Source: Alphaproteobacteria bacterium
GTDB lineage: Bacteria; Pseudomonadota; Alphaproteobacteria; SHVP01
Length of the DNA: 23,728 nt
NCBI GenBank assembly: GCA_009694165.1
Contig: SHVP01000032.1
Coordinates: 1-23,728 of the forward strand
Direction: 5' to 3'
Shown: piece after piece, positions 1-11,184 of the stretch
Layout of the letters: each line of letters opens with the position of its first letter
Numbering within the stretch: position 1 is the stretch's first letter
Made by a program: the position numbers and the translations under genes
The notes under the pieces: model-generated
Told to the model about the DNA's origin: nothing
What the model saw: only the letters and a program-made list of their open reading frames with translations
Databases searched by the model: none

Positions 1-56
1 ATCGGAGACCGGCTGCCTGCGGGCTGGCTTAAGCGCCGACCTCGCGCTGTGGGCCA

Positions 57-683
57 TCAACCATCCGCGCGATTTGGTTTGCGAGTTTGGGCACGCGCCG
101 CGCGTGGCTTCGTGGCCAAGTCCTTGAGGTCGCGGGGGGAGCCGAGGCGTCGCAAGTAGTCGGGTGAAGCATAAGGATGATTGTGGACGGTGAGCAGTTT
201 GCGCTGAATGAGGTCGTGCTGAGTCGATTCGCGCATCCGGATGGCGATGTCTGCCTCGCGCATCGACAGATCCAGCAAGCGGTCTTCCAAGACGAGATCC
301 ACCGTCAGATCGGGATAGAGCGCAAGGAACTCGCCGATTCGCGAAGTCAACCAGGTCGAGCCGAACCCTACGGTCGTGGTAATCTTGAGTTCGCCCGACG
401 GCTTTTCCTTGGTTTCCCCGAGGACGGCCTCGGCCATCGCCAGCTTGGCCGATACCTCGTGGGCGGTGCGATAGAGCGTCTCGCCTTGCTCGGTCAGTTT
501 CAGCCCGCGGGCATGGCGATGAAAGAGCGGGACACCCAGCTCTTCTTCCAATGCGCTGATCTGGCGGCTGATCGCCGACTGGCTCAAGTTGAGGTGTTCG
601 CCGGCGCGCGTGAAACTACCGGCGTCGGCGGCGGCGTGGAAGATCTTCAGTTTGTTCCAGTCCAAAGCGGAGGTAGTTGCCAT
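57..683 (-). CDS. LysR-family transcriptional regulator, frameshifted, partial at left edge
   Basis: The N-terminus is a typical LysR winged helix-turn-helix (from MATTSALDW, helix region with LNLSQSAISRQISALE), followed by the start of the substrate-binding domain (GELKITTTVGFG, then YPDLTVDLVLEDR). Such regulators bind DNA as tetramers and respond to a small effector; the effector is not evident here. I chose the ATG at 681-683 because it overlaps the trxB stop by one base (TGATG), suggesting translational coupling. The frame stops at 57 after about 208 residues, but LysR proteins are near 300. From about position 120 down to 1 another minus-strand frame is fully open and reads like the continuation (PNSQTKSRGWLM, then LKPARRQP). 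One base therefore seems to be missing near 108-120. Either the gene is broken or the consensus has an indel; the rest lies beyond the window. Confidence 0.82.
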   Translation of the reverse strand: MATTSALDWNKLKIFHAAADAGSFTRAGEHLNLSQSAISRQISALEEELGVPLFHRHARGLKLTEQGETLYRTAHEVSAKLAMAEAVLGETKEKPSGELKITTTVGFGSTWLTSRIGEFLALYPDLTVDLVLEDRLLDLSMREADIAIRMRESTQHDLIQRKLLTVHNHPYASPDYLRRLGSPRDLKDLATKPRAARAQTRKPNRADG

Positions 684-1651
684 CACTCGGCCGCCTTCGC
701 GGTCGTCTGCTGCTGGACGGCCAGGCACTTCTCGGCTTCCAAGGCCGCCATGCATCCCGTTCCCGCAGCGGTGACAGCCTGCCGAAAGATCTTGTCCTGC
801 ACGTCGCCGCAGGCAAAGACCCCGGCGACGTTGGTTACCGTCGAGTCGGGGCGGGTCACGACGTATCCCTCGGAGTCGACGTCGACCTGGCCGCGGAACA
901 GTTCCGTGTTCGGGGTGTGGCCGATGGCGACGAAAATGCCGTCGGCCGCCACCTGGGAGGCCGCTCCCGTTGTGACATTGCGCAGCTTGGCACCGGTGAC
1001 CCCCTTGGGGTTACCGGTGCCCAGTACCTCCTCGACGACGGTGTTCCAGATCACCGAAATCTTCGGATGTTTGAACAACCGTTCCTGACCAATCTTTTCC
1101 GCGCGCAGCGAATCGCGCCGATGAATCAGCGTCACCTTGTTGGCGTGATGGGTCAGGTAGAGCGCCTCTTCGACCGCCGTATTGCCGCCGCCGACGACCA
1201 AGACTTCCTTGCCGCGGAAGAAGAAGCCGTCGCAGGTGGCGCAAGCCGACACTCCAGAACCCTTGAACGCGTCCTCGCTCGGCAGGCCAAGCCAGCGCGC
1301 TTGGGCTCCGGTGGCGATGATCAGCGCATCGCCCGCATAGCTGTCACCCGAGTCGCCCAGGCAGTGAAACGGCCGCCGCGCCAGGTCGGCCTTTACGATG
1401 AGGTCGTGGCGCATGTCGGTGCCCACATGTTCGGCCTGCTTTTGCATCTGCTCCATCAGCCAAGGGCCCTGAATGGCGGCGGCGAACCCTGGGTAGTTCT
1501 CAACATCGCTGGTGATCGTCATTTGGCCGCCAGGTTGGAGCCCGTGCACCAGCTGGGGCCGAAGACCAGCCCGTGCCGCGTAGATGGCAGCCGTCAGGCC
1601 GGCCGGGCCGGAGCCCAGGATCAAGACGGGACTGTGGTAGTGGGTGCCCAA
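683..1651 (-). CDS. trxB: Thioredoxin-disulfide reductase
   Basis: This flavoenzyme passes electrons from NADPH through FAD and a redox disulfide to thioredoxin in the cytoplasm. The FAD-binding motif GSGPAG is near residues 13-18, the redox centre CATC is at Cys137/Cys140, the NADPH-binding GGGNTA motif is near 154-159, and the C-terminal FAD motif ends in FACGDVQD. I chose a TTG start at 1649-1651: it is preceded by AGGAG with a 7-base gap and gives 322 residues, the usual TrxB length. An upstream ATG at 1759 would add 36 residues unlike the family. The gene ends on TGATG shared with the downstream LysR start. No frameshift or missing key residue was seen. Confidence 0.95.
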   Translation of the reverse strand: MGTHYHSPVLILGSGPAGLTAAIYAARAGLRPQLVHGLQPGGQMTITSDVENYPGFAAAIQGPWLMEQMQKQAEHVGTDMRHDLIVKADLARRPFHCLGDSGDSYAGDALIIATGAQARWLGLPSEDAFKGSGVSACATCDGFFFRGKEVLVVGGGNTAVEEALYLTHHANKVTLIHRRDSLRAEKIGQERLFKHPKISVIWNTVVEEVLGTGNPKGVTGAKLRNVTTGAASQVAADGIFVAIGHTPNTELFRGQVDVDSEGYVVTRPDSTVTNVAGVFACGDVQDKIFRQAVTAAGTGCMAALEAEKCLAVQQQTTAKAAE

Positions 1652-1731
1652 AGCTCGACTCCTGTCTGGATCATGCCCGCCTACCGGGGTCGATGATTTG
1701 GCCGGAACCTTTCGCTCGCAATAATGACCAG

Positions 1732-1790
1732 TCCGGCGTCTGCCATGCAAGGATTGCATGGCCCCGGTAGGGCCGATGCCCTTGTTTTTT
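1732..1790 (+). ncRNA. Candidate small RNA between ELM1-like gene and trxB (speculative)
   Basis: In the gap between two minus-strand genes the plus strand shows a plausible promoter. It has TTGGCC at 1698-1703, a 16-base spacer and AATAAT at 1720-1725. About 18 bases after it comes a perfect 8-bp inverted repeat with a 3-base loop (1743-1761), followed by an intrinsic-terminator-like hairpin and T tract (1769-1790). Together these could give a transcript of roughly 57 nt. No coding frame explains them. The same stretch must also hold the minus-strand trxB promoter, so part of the pattern may serve trxB. Confidence 0.22.
1769..1790 (+). terminator. Intrinsic-terminator-like hairpin with T tract
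   Basis: AGGGC (1769-1773) pairs with GCCCT (1778-1782) around a CGAT loop, followed by TTGTTTTTT. It is oriented to stop plus-strand transcription, although no plus-strand gene precedes it. It lies just beyond the 3' end of the ELM1-like gene on the other strand. It may end a small RNA or block antisense transcription into that gene. Confidence 0.4.
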
Positions 1791-1792
1791 CA

Positions 1793-2779
1793 TCACTGAC
1801 CGAGGCCGAGCTGGTGGCGCACCATCTTGGCCACGGCGGCGGTTTCAGCCAGGGGTGGATAGCTCCAGCTCTCCAATTGCCCGGTGAACGGACGGCTAAT
1901 GCCTGCGGCCGCCAGGGCGGCGTGGAACTCTCGGAACTTTCGGCTGCCTCCGGCGAGCGAGACGACGTACAGGGGTTTGCCCGTGCTCGCCGCCTCCGAT
2001 GCCATCGACACCGAGTCCTCGGTGACGACGATAGCGTCGGCAAGCGCGAGCATGCCGTAATAAGGGTTGTCCGACGTGCCGTCCCAGAGGAACGCCCGGA
2101 GGGGCGTCAGGCCATGCTCCAGCAGCGCTATATTTTCCGGGCCGGTTCGGCGCGAGGCGGTGACCGCCAATCCGGCGCCGGTGCTGGCGCTGAGACGGGT
2201 GAGGTGGTGGATGAGGTCGCGGGTATGGGCCGCGGTCATCTGATAGTGCACGTTCGATCCGCCGACCAGCACAGCGACGAGTGGTCGCGGCAAGTGTGAA
2301 AGCAGCGGCGCGAACCGCCGTGCCGCATCGGCGAGCCGCTCCGGGGTAATCCGGTGCAAGGCCCCCAGTGTCGAGACGACGTTGGGTCCTATCAGGTGGT
2401 CGTGCCGCGGTGCCACGACGAGGTCAAAGTGCTGTGGATCGACTCGCGGATCCTGGATTTTTACGGTGAACATCTTCCCGGCGGCCCGACGGCGCAGGGC
2501 GATCGCGGGGCCAACGCTCGCCTTGCCGCCGCCGATCAGCAGGCGCGGCCAAGGAGCGACGAGCTGGTCGCTTCCTTTGGCCGGAACCAGGCGGAGTGCT
2601 GCGGCGCCGGTCATTGTCCAGGTCGAGGCCGGCAGCCATTTCCACCACCGATTCGGCCGCAATCGCTTGAGCATGTGAGGGAGACCCACCGCCTCGGCCA
2701 GTCCGATACATTGATTCTCAGTGCCGGCGTTGCCGTCGGTCAGAACCCAGCAGGTATCGCCGGAGGTAAGCGGGGGCAA
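1793..2779 (-). CDS. Mitochondrial fission ELM1 family protein (DUF1022)
   Basis: This 328-residue protein matches the bacterial branch of the ELM1/DUF1022 family, which has a glycosyltransferase-B-like fold. Recognisable features are the start CWVLTDGNAGTENQCIGLAEA, the LLIGGGKAS segment near residues 84-92, VVAPRHDHL, LVGGSNVHY, and the C-terminal VTEDSVSMASEA followed by GKPLYVV. The last segment resembles the donor-binding region of GT-B enzymes. The bacterial function is not established; a role in envelope or glycan metabolism is often suspected from fold alone. It lies upstream of trxB in the same orientation with a gap of about 140 bases, and is divergent from the Lrp/AsnC gene. The ATG at 2777-2779 gives a full-length protein. 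No catalytic residue can be assigned from sequence alone. Confidence 0.88.
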   Translation of the reverse strand: MPPLTSGDTCWVLTDGNAGTENQCIGLAEAVGLPHMLKRLRPNRWWKWLPASTWTMTGAAALRLVPAKGSDQLVAPWPRLLIGGGKASVGPAIALRRRAAGKMFTVKIQDPRVDPQHFDLVVAPRHDHLIGPNVVSTLGALHRITPERLADAARRFAPLLSHLPRPLVAVLVGGSNVHYQMTAAHTRDLIHHLTRLSASTGAGLAVTASRRTGPENIALLEHGLTPLRAFLWDGTSDNPYYGMLALADAIVVTEDSVSMASEAASTGKPLYVVSLAGGSRKFREFHAALAAAGISRPFTGQLESWSYPPLAETAAVAKMVRHQLGLGQ

Positions 2780-2816
2780 GGGGATGGGAGTCCTGGGTTA
2801 GCCGCGGCTCGCAACT

Positions 2817-2847
2817 TTGTTTCAAGCCGGTGAAACACAACTATAGT
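2817..2847 (+). promoter_or_regulatory. Probable lrp-type gene promoter with inverted repeat
   Basis: The 100-base divergent gap contains TATAGT (2842-2847) as a -10-like hexamer, with TTGTTT (2817-2822) upstream at a long 19-base spacing. Between and overlapping them is a perfect inverted repeat, GTTTCA (2819-2824) and TGAAAC (2831-2836), separated by six bases. Lrp/AsnC proteins commonly regulate their own genes, so this repeat is a reasonable operator candidate. Autoregulation is inferred. Confidence 0.4.
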
Positions 2848-2879
2848 ACGCGCCGCGTGAACGACGGGAGGAGCTTCGC

Positions 2880-3365
2880 ATGGCTCGGGAGAAACTGGAT
2901 GCGATCGACCGCCGCATCTTGGCCGATCTGCAGTCGGACGGCCGGATGACGAATGTCGAGCTGGCCAAGCGGGCCGGCATCTCCGCCCCACCTTGCCTGC
3001 GGCGCATGCGGGCGCTCGAGAAAGCGGGCTTCATCAAAGGCTATCATGCCGAACTCGAGGCCAAGTCGCTCGGCTTCGACGTCACGGTGTTTGCCTTGGT
3101 TGGTCTTCATTCCCAGGCCGAATCGGATCTGCTTGCCTTTGAGGAGCGGGTCGCTCGCTGGCCGCTGGTGCGCCAGTGCCATATGTTGGCGGGCGAGGTC
3201 GATTTCCTGCTCAAGATCGTCGCCCGCGACTGGGACGAGTACCAAAGCTTCCTTACCAAGGAGCTGACGGCGGCGCCCAATGTGGCCCATGTCAAAAGTT
3301 CGTTGGCGATTAGGACCAGCAAGAACCTGCCGGGCGTGCCGCTGGAACCCGAGGCCGATCGTTAG
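2880..3365 (+). CDS. Lrp/AsnC-family transcriptional regulator
   Basis: This 161-residue protein has the Lrp/AsnC layout: an N-terminal helix-turn-helix (LDAIDRRILADLQSDGRMTN, then VELAKRAGISAPPCLRRMR) and a C-terminal RAM ligand-binding domain from about residue 70 (DVTVFALVGL, then HMLAGEVDFLLKIVARD). Family members bind DNA as multimers, often octamers, and sense amino acids. The ATG at 2880 follows a strong GGGAGGAG ribosome-binding site. It is divergent from the ELM1-like gene and convergent with greA. Its position next to trxB and the carbamoyl phosphate genes does not identify its ligand. The short RAM region and LPGVPL tail are normal for the family; nothing is missing. Confidence 0.93.
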   Translation: MAREKLDAIDRRILADLQSDGRMTNVELAKRAGISAPPCLRRMRALEKAGFIKGYHAELEAKSLGFDVTVFALVGLHSQAESDLLAFEERVARWPLVRQCHMLAGEVDFLLKIVARDWDEYQSFLTKELTAAPNVAHVKSSLAIRTSKNLPGVPLEPEADR

Positions 3366-3377
3366 CCCGGGCCGTCC

Positions 3378-3416
3378 ACCGGCGTGATGGCGATCCGCGG
3401 GCTTTATCCCGCCGGT
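3378..3416. terminator. Possible bidirectional terminator between the Lrp-type gene and greA
   Basis: Between these convergent genes ACCGGCG (3378-3384) can pair with CGCCGGT (3410-3416). A competing inner hairpin, GCGGG (3397-3401) with CCCGC (3408-3412), has a CTTTAT loop. There is no clear T tract, so termination is inferred mainly from position and GC-rich structure. Confidence 0.3.
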
Positions 3417-3890
3417 CTACTTGAACACCACCTTCAGTAACTCATAACTGCGGGCGCCCTTAGGCGTCGTCACCTCGACCGAATCGCCCTTCTTCTTGCC
3501 GATCAAGGCGCGGGCCAAAGGCGAACCGATCGACAGACGCCCGGACTTGATGTCGGCCTCGTCCTGACCGACGATCTGGTAGGTGGCTTCCTCATCGGCG
3601 TCCTCGTCGACGACGGTGATGGTCGCCCCGAACATGACCGCATCGCCAGACAGCCGCGAAACGTCGATCACCTCGGCACGCGAAAGCTTGTCCTCGAGTT
3701 CGGCTACGCGCGCCTCGATGATGGCCTGGCGTTCCTTGGCGGCGTGATATTCGGCGTTTTCTGACAGGTCGCCATGCGCCCGCGCCTCGGAAATGGCCCG
3801 AATGACCGCCGGTCGTTCTTCACTCTTCAATCGCTTCAACTCGTCCCGCAGGCGCGCCATGCCCGAGGCGGTCATCGGTTCTTTCGCCAT
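3417..3890 (-). CDS. greA: Transcription elongation factor GreA
   Basis: GreA binds the secondary channel of RNA polymerase and stimulates cleavage of backtracked transcripts. The 157-residue protein has an N-terminal coiled coil carrying the conserved acidic tip ([13 protein letters not shown], about residues 40-52) and a C-terminal FKBP-like domain ([11 protein letters not shown], then [17 protein letters not shown] and the end YELLKVVF). I chose the ATG at 3888-3890 ([10 protein letters not shown]), which matches the family N-terminus. An ATG at 3941 would add 17 unrelated residues. No strong ribosome-binding site precedes the chosen start. The gene follows carB by 56 bases in the same direction and is probably cotranscribed with carAB, a common arrangement in alphaproteobacteria. 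Confidence 0.95.
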   Translation of the reverse strand: MAKEPMTASGMARLRDELKRLKSEERPAVIRAISEARAHGDLSENAEYHAAKERQAIIEARVAELEDKLSRAEVIDVSRLSGDAVMFGATITVVDEDADEEATYQIVGQDEADIKSGRLSIGSPLARALIGKKKGDSVEVTTPKGARSYELLKVVFK

Positions 3891-3946
3891 GATCAACAAA
3901 CCCAACGGGAGGCGCGCACGTCGCGCGTGAGTCCACTGCATTTACG

Positions 3947-7204
<3,258 letters not shown>

Positions 7205-7261
7205 GCAGGGAACTCAATGCCGCGGCGTAGGTCGGCTCCACCGGCACTGTCGGTGCCGGGG

Positions 7262-8434
7262 TCACGCGCGCTGCTCCATCAAACTGACAAAGCGCTCAAA
7301 CAAATAGTGCGAGTCTGTCGGTCCCGGCGACGCTTCGGGATGATATTGGACGCTGAACGTTGGTCGCCCCTCGACTAGCAGGCCCTCGAGCGTGCCGTCG
7401 AACAACGAGACATGGGTGGTCACCACTCCGGCGGGAAGCGAATCGGGATCGACGACGAACCCGTGGTTCTGGCTGGTGATCTCGACCCGGCCGGTGGCGA
7501 GGTCCTTGACTGGGTGGTTGGCGCCGCGGTGTCCCTGATGCATTTTCTTGGTGCGTGCGCCGAGCGCCAGGCCAAGGAGTTGATGCCCCAGACAAATGCC
7601 GAACAAGGGAATGCCGGTCGCCAAAAGCGAGCGCAGCGTCGGAACCGCGTAGCGACCGGTCGCCGCGGGATCGCCCGGTCCGTTCGACAGGAAGATGCCA
7701 TCCGGTTTCAGGCGCAAGATGTTGTCGGCCGCGGTGGTTGCCGGGACGACGGTGACCGCGCACCCGGCTGCCGCCAGACAGCGCAGGATGTTGCGCTTGG
7801 CGCCGAAGTCGACCGCGACCACGTTGAAGCGCGGCGGTTTCGCCGGTCGAAAACTGCCACCCGATTCGAAGCTCCAGGTTCCTTCGTTCCAAGCATAGGT
7901 CTGCAGACAGGTGACCTCCTTGGCGAGGTCCATGCCTTCGAGCCCCGGCCAGCCACGCGCCTGGGTGAATAGCTCGGACATGTCTGGCGTCCCGTCGGCG
8001 GGAAAGCAGAGGACACCGGTCTGCGGACCGCCGTCGCGGATGAGGCGCGTGATCCGACGAGTGTCGACGCCGGCTAGCCCGACAAGATTGTGTGATTTGA
8101 GCCACGCGTCGAGATGCCGCGTCGCCCGGTAGTTCGAGGGCTCGGTGATCGGCATCCGCAGCACGACGCCGCGCGCTGCCGGCGTGGTGGTCTCGATGTC
8201 GAACGAGTTGGTGCCGACATTGCCGATGTGGGGGAAGGTGAAGGTGATGATCTGACCGGCATAGGACGGGTCGGAAATGATTTCCTGATAACCCGTCATC
8301 GCCGTGTTGAAGCAAACTTCGCCGACGGCGATTCCGAAGGCCCCCAATCCTGCGCCCTCTAAGATAGTGCCGTCGGCCAGAACCAACACCGCCCGGTTGC
8401 GGGAGGGGGCGGCGGGAACGGGCGACTCGGCCAT
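7262..8434 (-). CDS. carA: Carbamoyl phosphate synthase small (glutaminase) subunit
   Basis: CarA hydrolyses glutamine and channels ammonia to CarB. The 390-residue protein has the N-terminal CarA domain (AVLVLADGTILEGAG, then FNTAMTGYQEI) and a class I glutamine amidotransferase domain. The catalytic triad is intact: Cys281 in FGICLGHQ, and His365 with Glu367 in YHPEASPGP. Conserved SNGPGDP and SQNHGF motifs are present. I chose the ATG at 8432-8434 (MAESPVPAAP), preceded by GGAG about 10 bases upstream. The frame is open to 8572, but the upstream part is low-complexity and contains the promoter region. carA heads the carA-carB-greA group and is divergent from yqeY. Confidence 0.96.
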   Translation of the reverse strand: MAESPVPAAPSRNRAVLVLADGTILEGAGLGAFGIAVGEVCFNTAMTGYQEIISDPSYAGQIITFTFPHIGNVGTNSFDIETTTPAARGVVLRMPITEPSNYRATRHLDAWLKSHNLVGLAGVDTRRITRLIRDGGPQTGVLCFPADGTPDMSELFTQARGWPGLEGMDLAKEVTCLQTYAWNEGTWSFESGGSFRPAKPPRFNVVAVDFGAKRNILRCLAAAGCAVTVVPATTAADNILRLKPDGIFLSNGPGDPAATGRYAVPTLRSLLATGIPLFGICLGHQLLGLALGARTKKMHQGHRGANHPVKDLATGRVEITSQNHGFVVDPDSLPAGVVTTHVSLFDGTLEGLLVEGRPTFSVQYHPEASPGPTDSHYLFERFVSLMEQRA

Positions 8435-8554
8435 AGAATGGAGCTCCGGGCGGGCGCACCGCAGCCGCGGGCACCCGGCGCCGGTTGGTTCAGCGGAGCC
8501 ACCGGCTCGAGGAGCGCGTGCGTTTGCGTGTGCGGCGCGGCTAAATTGCGGCGC

Positions 8555-8583
8555 AACATAAGCAAAGAGCATGCCGGGGTCAA
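8555..8583 (-). promoter_or_regulatory. Sigma-70-type promoter for carA-carB-greA
   Basis: On the minus strand TTGACC (8583-8578) and TATGTT (8560-8555) are separated by exactly 17 bases, a good match to the housekeeping consensus. Transcription should start near 8548, leaving a leader of about 115 bases before carA. The leader is GC-rich, and I see no convincing attenuator or PyrR-type element in it. Confidence 0.6.
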
Positions 8584-8705
8584 GGCATGGCTAGGGTCAC
8601 TTTGTCTTTTTATTCCAAATATTTAGCGATCACTTGCCGGTTTGCGTCGGCGGTTGGTAATCGAGTAGAGTCGCGCCCTCCGATATTAGCCCCGGTCAAC
8701 AGTCA

Positions 8706-9161
8706 ATGCTTCGAGAGAGGCTCTCTGAAGCGCTGAAAACAGCGCTTAGATCAAAGGATGCACGCCGGGTCTCGACCTTGCGGCTCATCCTGGCAGCGAT
8801 CAAGGATCGCGACATCGCCGCCCGCGGCGAGGGCAAGCCGGGCGGCATTTCGGACGAGCAGATCAGCGGGCTCTTGCAGACCATGGTGCGGCAACGGCGT
8901 GACTCAATCGCGCTCTTCGAGCAGGGCGGCCGTCTGGAGCTCGCCGAGCAAGAGAAAGAAGAGATCGTCATCATCGAGGACTACCTGCCGCGGCAGATGG
9001 GCGATGACGAGATCATGGCGGCGGTCAAGACGGTGTTGGGCGAACTGAACGCTAGAGCCTTGAAGGACATGGGCCGGGTCATGGCAGCGCTGCGCGAGCG
9101 CTATGCCGGGCAGATGGACTTTGGCAAGGCAAGCCAGATCGCCAAGTCCCAGCTGACCTAG
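8706..9161 (+). CDS. GatB/YqeY domain-containing protein
   Basis: This 151-residue protein is a full-length YqeY: MLRERLSEALKTALRSKD, then STLRLILAAIKDRDI, EEIVIIEDYLPRQM and the C-terminal MGRVMAALRERYAGQMDF. It resembles the C-terminal tRNA-binding region of the amidotransferase subunit GatB, and tRNA-related or translation quality functions have been proposed but not settled. In alphaproteobacteria it usually precedes dnaG and rpoD, in the place taken by rpsU in gammaproteobacteria, as here. No clear ribosome-binding site precedes the ATG, which may therefore lie near the transcript 5' end. The 271-base gap to carA holds the carA promoter and an AT-rich segment around 8600-8630. Confidence 0.93.
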   Translation: MLRERLSEALKTALRSKDARRVSTLRLILAAIKDRDIAARGEGKPGGISDEQISGLLQTMVRQRRDSIALFEQGGRLELAEQEKEEIVIIEDYLPRQMGDDEIMAAVKTVLGELNARALKDMGRVMAALRERYAGQMDFGKASQIAKSQLT

Positions 9162-9253
9162 CCGCGCCGCCCCGGCTCGCCGGCGGGCAGGACCCGGTCG
9201 GGATCGGCGGAACGAATGGGTGGACAGTGGCTGCGGTGTTAGGCTGATCGGAT

Positions 9254-11143
9254 ATGGCGTTTCCTCCAGCCTTCCTCGATGACCTGCGGGCGCGCGTGGC
9301 GCTCTCCGAGGTGGTGGGTCGACGCGTCAAGCTCAGCAGGCGTGGCCGCGAATTCGTCGGCCTTTGTCCATTTCACAATGAAAAGAGTCCGTCCTTCACG
9401 GTCTCCGACGACAAGGGCTTCTACCACTGCTTCGGATGCCAGGCGCACGGTTCGATCTTCGATTTCGTCATGAATAGTGAAGGGGTCGACTTCCCCGAGG
9501 CGGTCGAGCGCGTTGCCGGCATTGCGGGCGTTCCGGTGCCGAAGGCGACGCCTGCAGCGGCGGAACAGGCGCGGCGGCAGGCCACCCTGTACGAGGTGAT
9601 CGAGAAGGCGGCCACGTGGTTCGGCGAGTATCTGCGAACCCAGGCCGGGCGGGAGGCCAGGGACTACCTCAAGAAGCGCGGCTTGGCGGAGGCGACGATC
9701 CAACGCTTTCGCCTCGGCTATGCACCGGATTTGCGCACCGCGCTCAAGGACGCCCTGATCGCGCGGGGCGCCAGCGAGGAACAATTGCTCGCCGCCGGTT
9801 TGCTCATCCAACCCGAAGATGGGGCGGCCACCTTCGATCGCTTTCGCCATCGGGTGATGTTTCCCATCGCCGATGTGCGCGGCCGCGTGATCGCTTTCGG
9901 TGGGCGCGCCTTGTCTGACGCCGCCAAGGCTAAATACCTGAATTCACCGGAGACCCCGCTGTTTCACAAAGGGCACGTGCTCTATGCGCTGAATCTGGCG
10001 CGTGACGCCATTCGCGATAGCGGCACCGCGTTGATCGCCGAGGGCTATATGGACGTCATTGCCTTGCACCAAGCCGACTTCGGCAATGCGGTTGCGCCAC
10101 TCGGAACGGCGCTCACCACCGAACAAATGACGCTGTTGTGGAAACTCGCCCCCGAGCCCTTGGTCTGCCTCGATGGCGACGCGGCCGGGCAGCGCGCTGC
10201 TCTTGCCGCCGCCGAACGGGCCTTGCCGCTGCTCAAACCCGGACAGTCGCTGCGTTTTTCCACCCTCCCGGCGGGCGAGGATCCCGACAGTCTGATCAAG
10301 GCCCAGGGGCCGGAGGCGATGCGGTCGATACTGGAGCGGGCGACACCGCTGGCCGAGTTGCTATGGGAGCGGGAGATCGGCGCCCAGCCGGTCGACAGCC
10401 CGGAGCGTGAGGCGGGGTTGCGGGCCCGCCTGGGCGGGCTGTCGCGCCAGATTCAGGACGCAACCGTGCGCGAAGCCTATGAGCGCCTGTTCCGCGTGCG
10501 CTTCGAGGAAACGTTCCAGCAGCCGATCCGGTCGCACGGGAACGAGTGGTCGGGCCGCCAGGCGGGCAAACGGCCGTTCGGCCATCGCTGGCAGGGCAAG
10601 GCCCCCGAATTCGTGCCGCGGCATCCCACCGCGGCGCTGAAAAACACTACGCTTGTGCGTGGCCACCAGGCCGCCGCCCGCGAGCGGCTGATTGTGGCCC
10701 TGGTTTTGCATTGGCCGGCCATCCTGCATGACCAGGCGGGCGAAGACACGTTGGCCCACCTGCATCTCGAGGATCGCAACCTTGACAGGCTACGAGCGGC
10801 CATCCTAAACGTGGCCGCTTCCGGGCACGACCTTGACAGTACCGCCCTTCGCAACCATTTGGCCGGACAGGGACTTGGTGAGGTTGCCGAACGCGTTGCC
10901 GTGTCCGCCAACCAGGCCCACCCTATTTTGCAGCGCAGCGACGTCGCCATCGAAGACGTCGCCCGGTTGTGGCGGGAGGCGATGGAGTTTCATCGGCAGC
11001 CTGAGCACGACGCCGACATCCTCGAGGCCTTTCAACAGTACGTTGAAGAGCCGAGCGATGGACGGCGGGCGCGACTCCGGGCGCTGCAGGAAGACAAGGC
11101 CCATGCGCGCGGCCTACGGACGCGCGGCAATTTGTTGCATTGA
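9254..11143 (+). CDS. dnaG: DNA primase DnaG
   Basis: DnaG synthesises RNA primers at the replication fork together with the DnaB helicase. The 629-residue protein has the CHC2 zinc-binding domain (Cys38, His41, Cys59, Cys62), an RNA polymerase core with the Toprim motifs EGYMD (263-267) and DGDAAG (308-313), and a C-terminal helicase-interaction region. The C-terminal third is proline- and alanine-rich and more divergent, as is usual. The start MAFPPAFLDDLRARV is typical of alphaproteobacterial primases, although the ribosome-binding site is weak. It lies 92 bases after yqeY and 41 bases before rpoD, forming a macromolecular synthesis operon. Confidence 0.96.
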   Translation: MAFPPAFLDDLRARVALSEVVGRRVKLSRRGREFVGLCPFHNEKSPSFTVSDDKGFYHCFGCQAHGSIFDFVMNSEGVDFPEAVERVAGIAGVPVPKATPAAAEQARRQATLYEVIEKAATWFGEYLRTQAGREARDYLKKRGLAEATIQRFRLGYAPDLRTALKDALIARGASEEQLLAAGLLIQPEDGAATFDRFRHRVMFPIADVRGRVIAFGGRALSDAAKAKYLNSPETPLFHKGHVLYALNLARDAIRDSGTALIAEGYMDVIALHQADFGNAVAPLGTALTTEQMTLLWKLAPEPLVCLDGDAAGQRAALAAAERALPLLKPGQSLRFSTLPAGEDPDSLIKAQGPEAMRSILERATPLAELLWEREIGAQPVDSPEREAGLRARLGGLSRQIQDATVREAYERLFRVRFEETFQQPIRSHGNEWSGRQAGKRPFGHRWQGKAPEFVPRHPTAALKNTTLVRGHQAAARERLIVALVLHWPAILHDQAGEDTLAHLHLEDRNLDRLRAAILNVAASGHDLDSTALRNHLAGQGLGEVAERVAVSANQAHPILQRSDVAIEDVARLWREAMEFHRQPEHDADILEAFQQYVEEPSDGRRARLRALQEDKAHARGLRTRGNLLH

Positions 11144-11184
11144 GTAAAGAGCTGTCGGCCCAGCCGGCAGCAACGAGGTAGCTG

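Noticed and set aside
177..1696. Plus-strand open frames across LysR and trxB
   Set aside because: They are shadows of well-supported minus-strand genes.
8435..8572. Longer carA start at 8572
   Set aside because: A good promoter lies at 8555-8583, so the upstream codons would overlap the promoter and are not family-like.
8570..8589. CATGCC/GGCATG inverted repeat near the carA promoter
   Set aside because: It is only 6 bp, overlaps the -35 hexamer, and no regulator or T tract supports a specific function.
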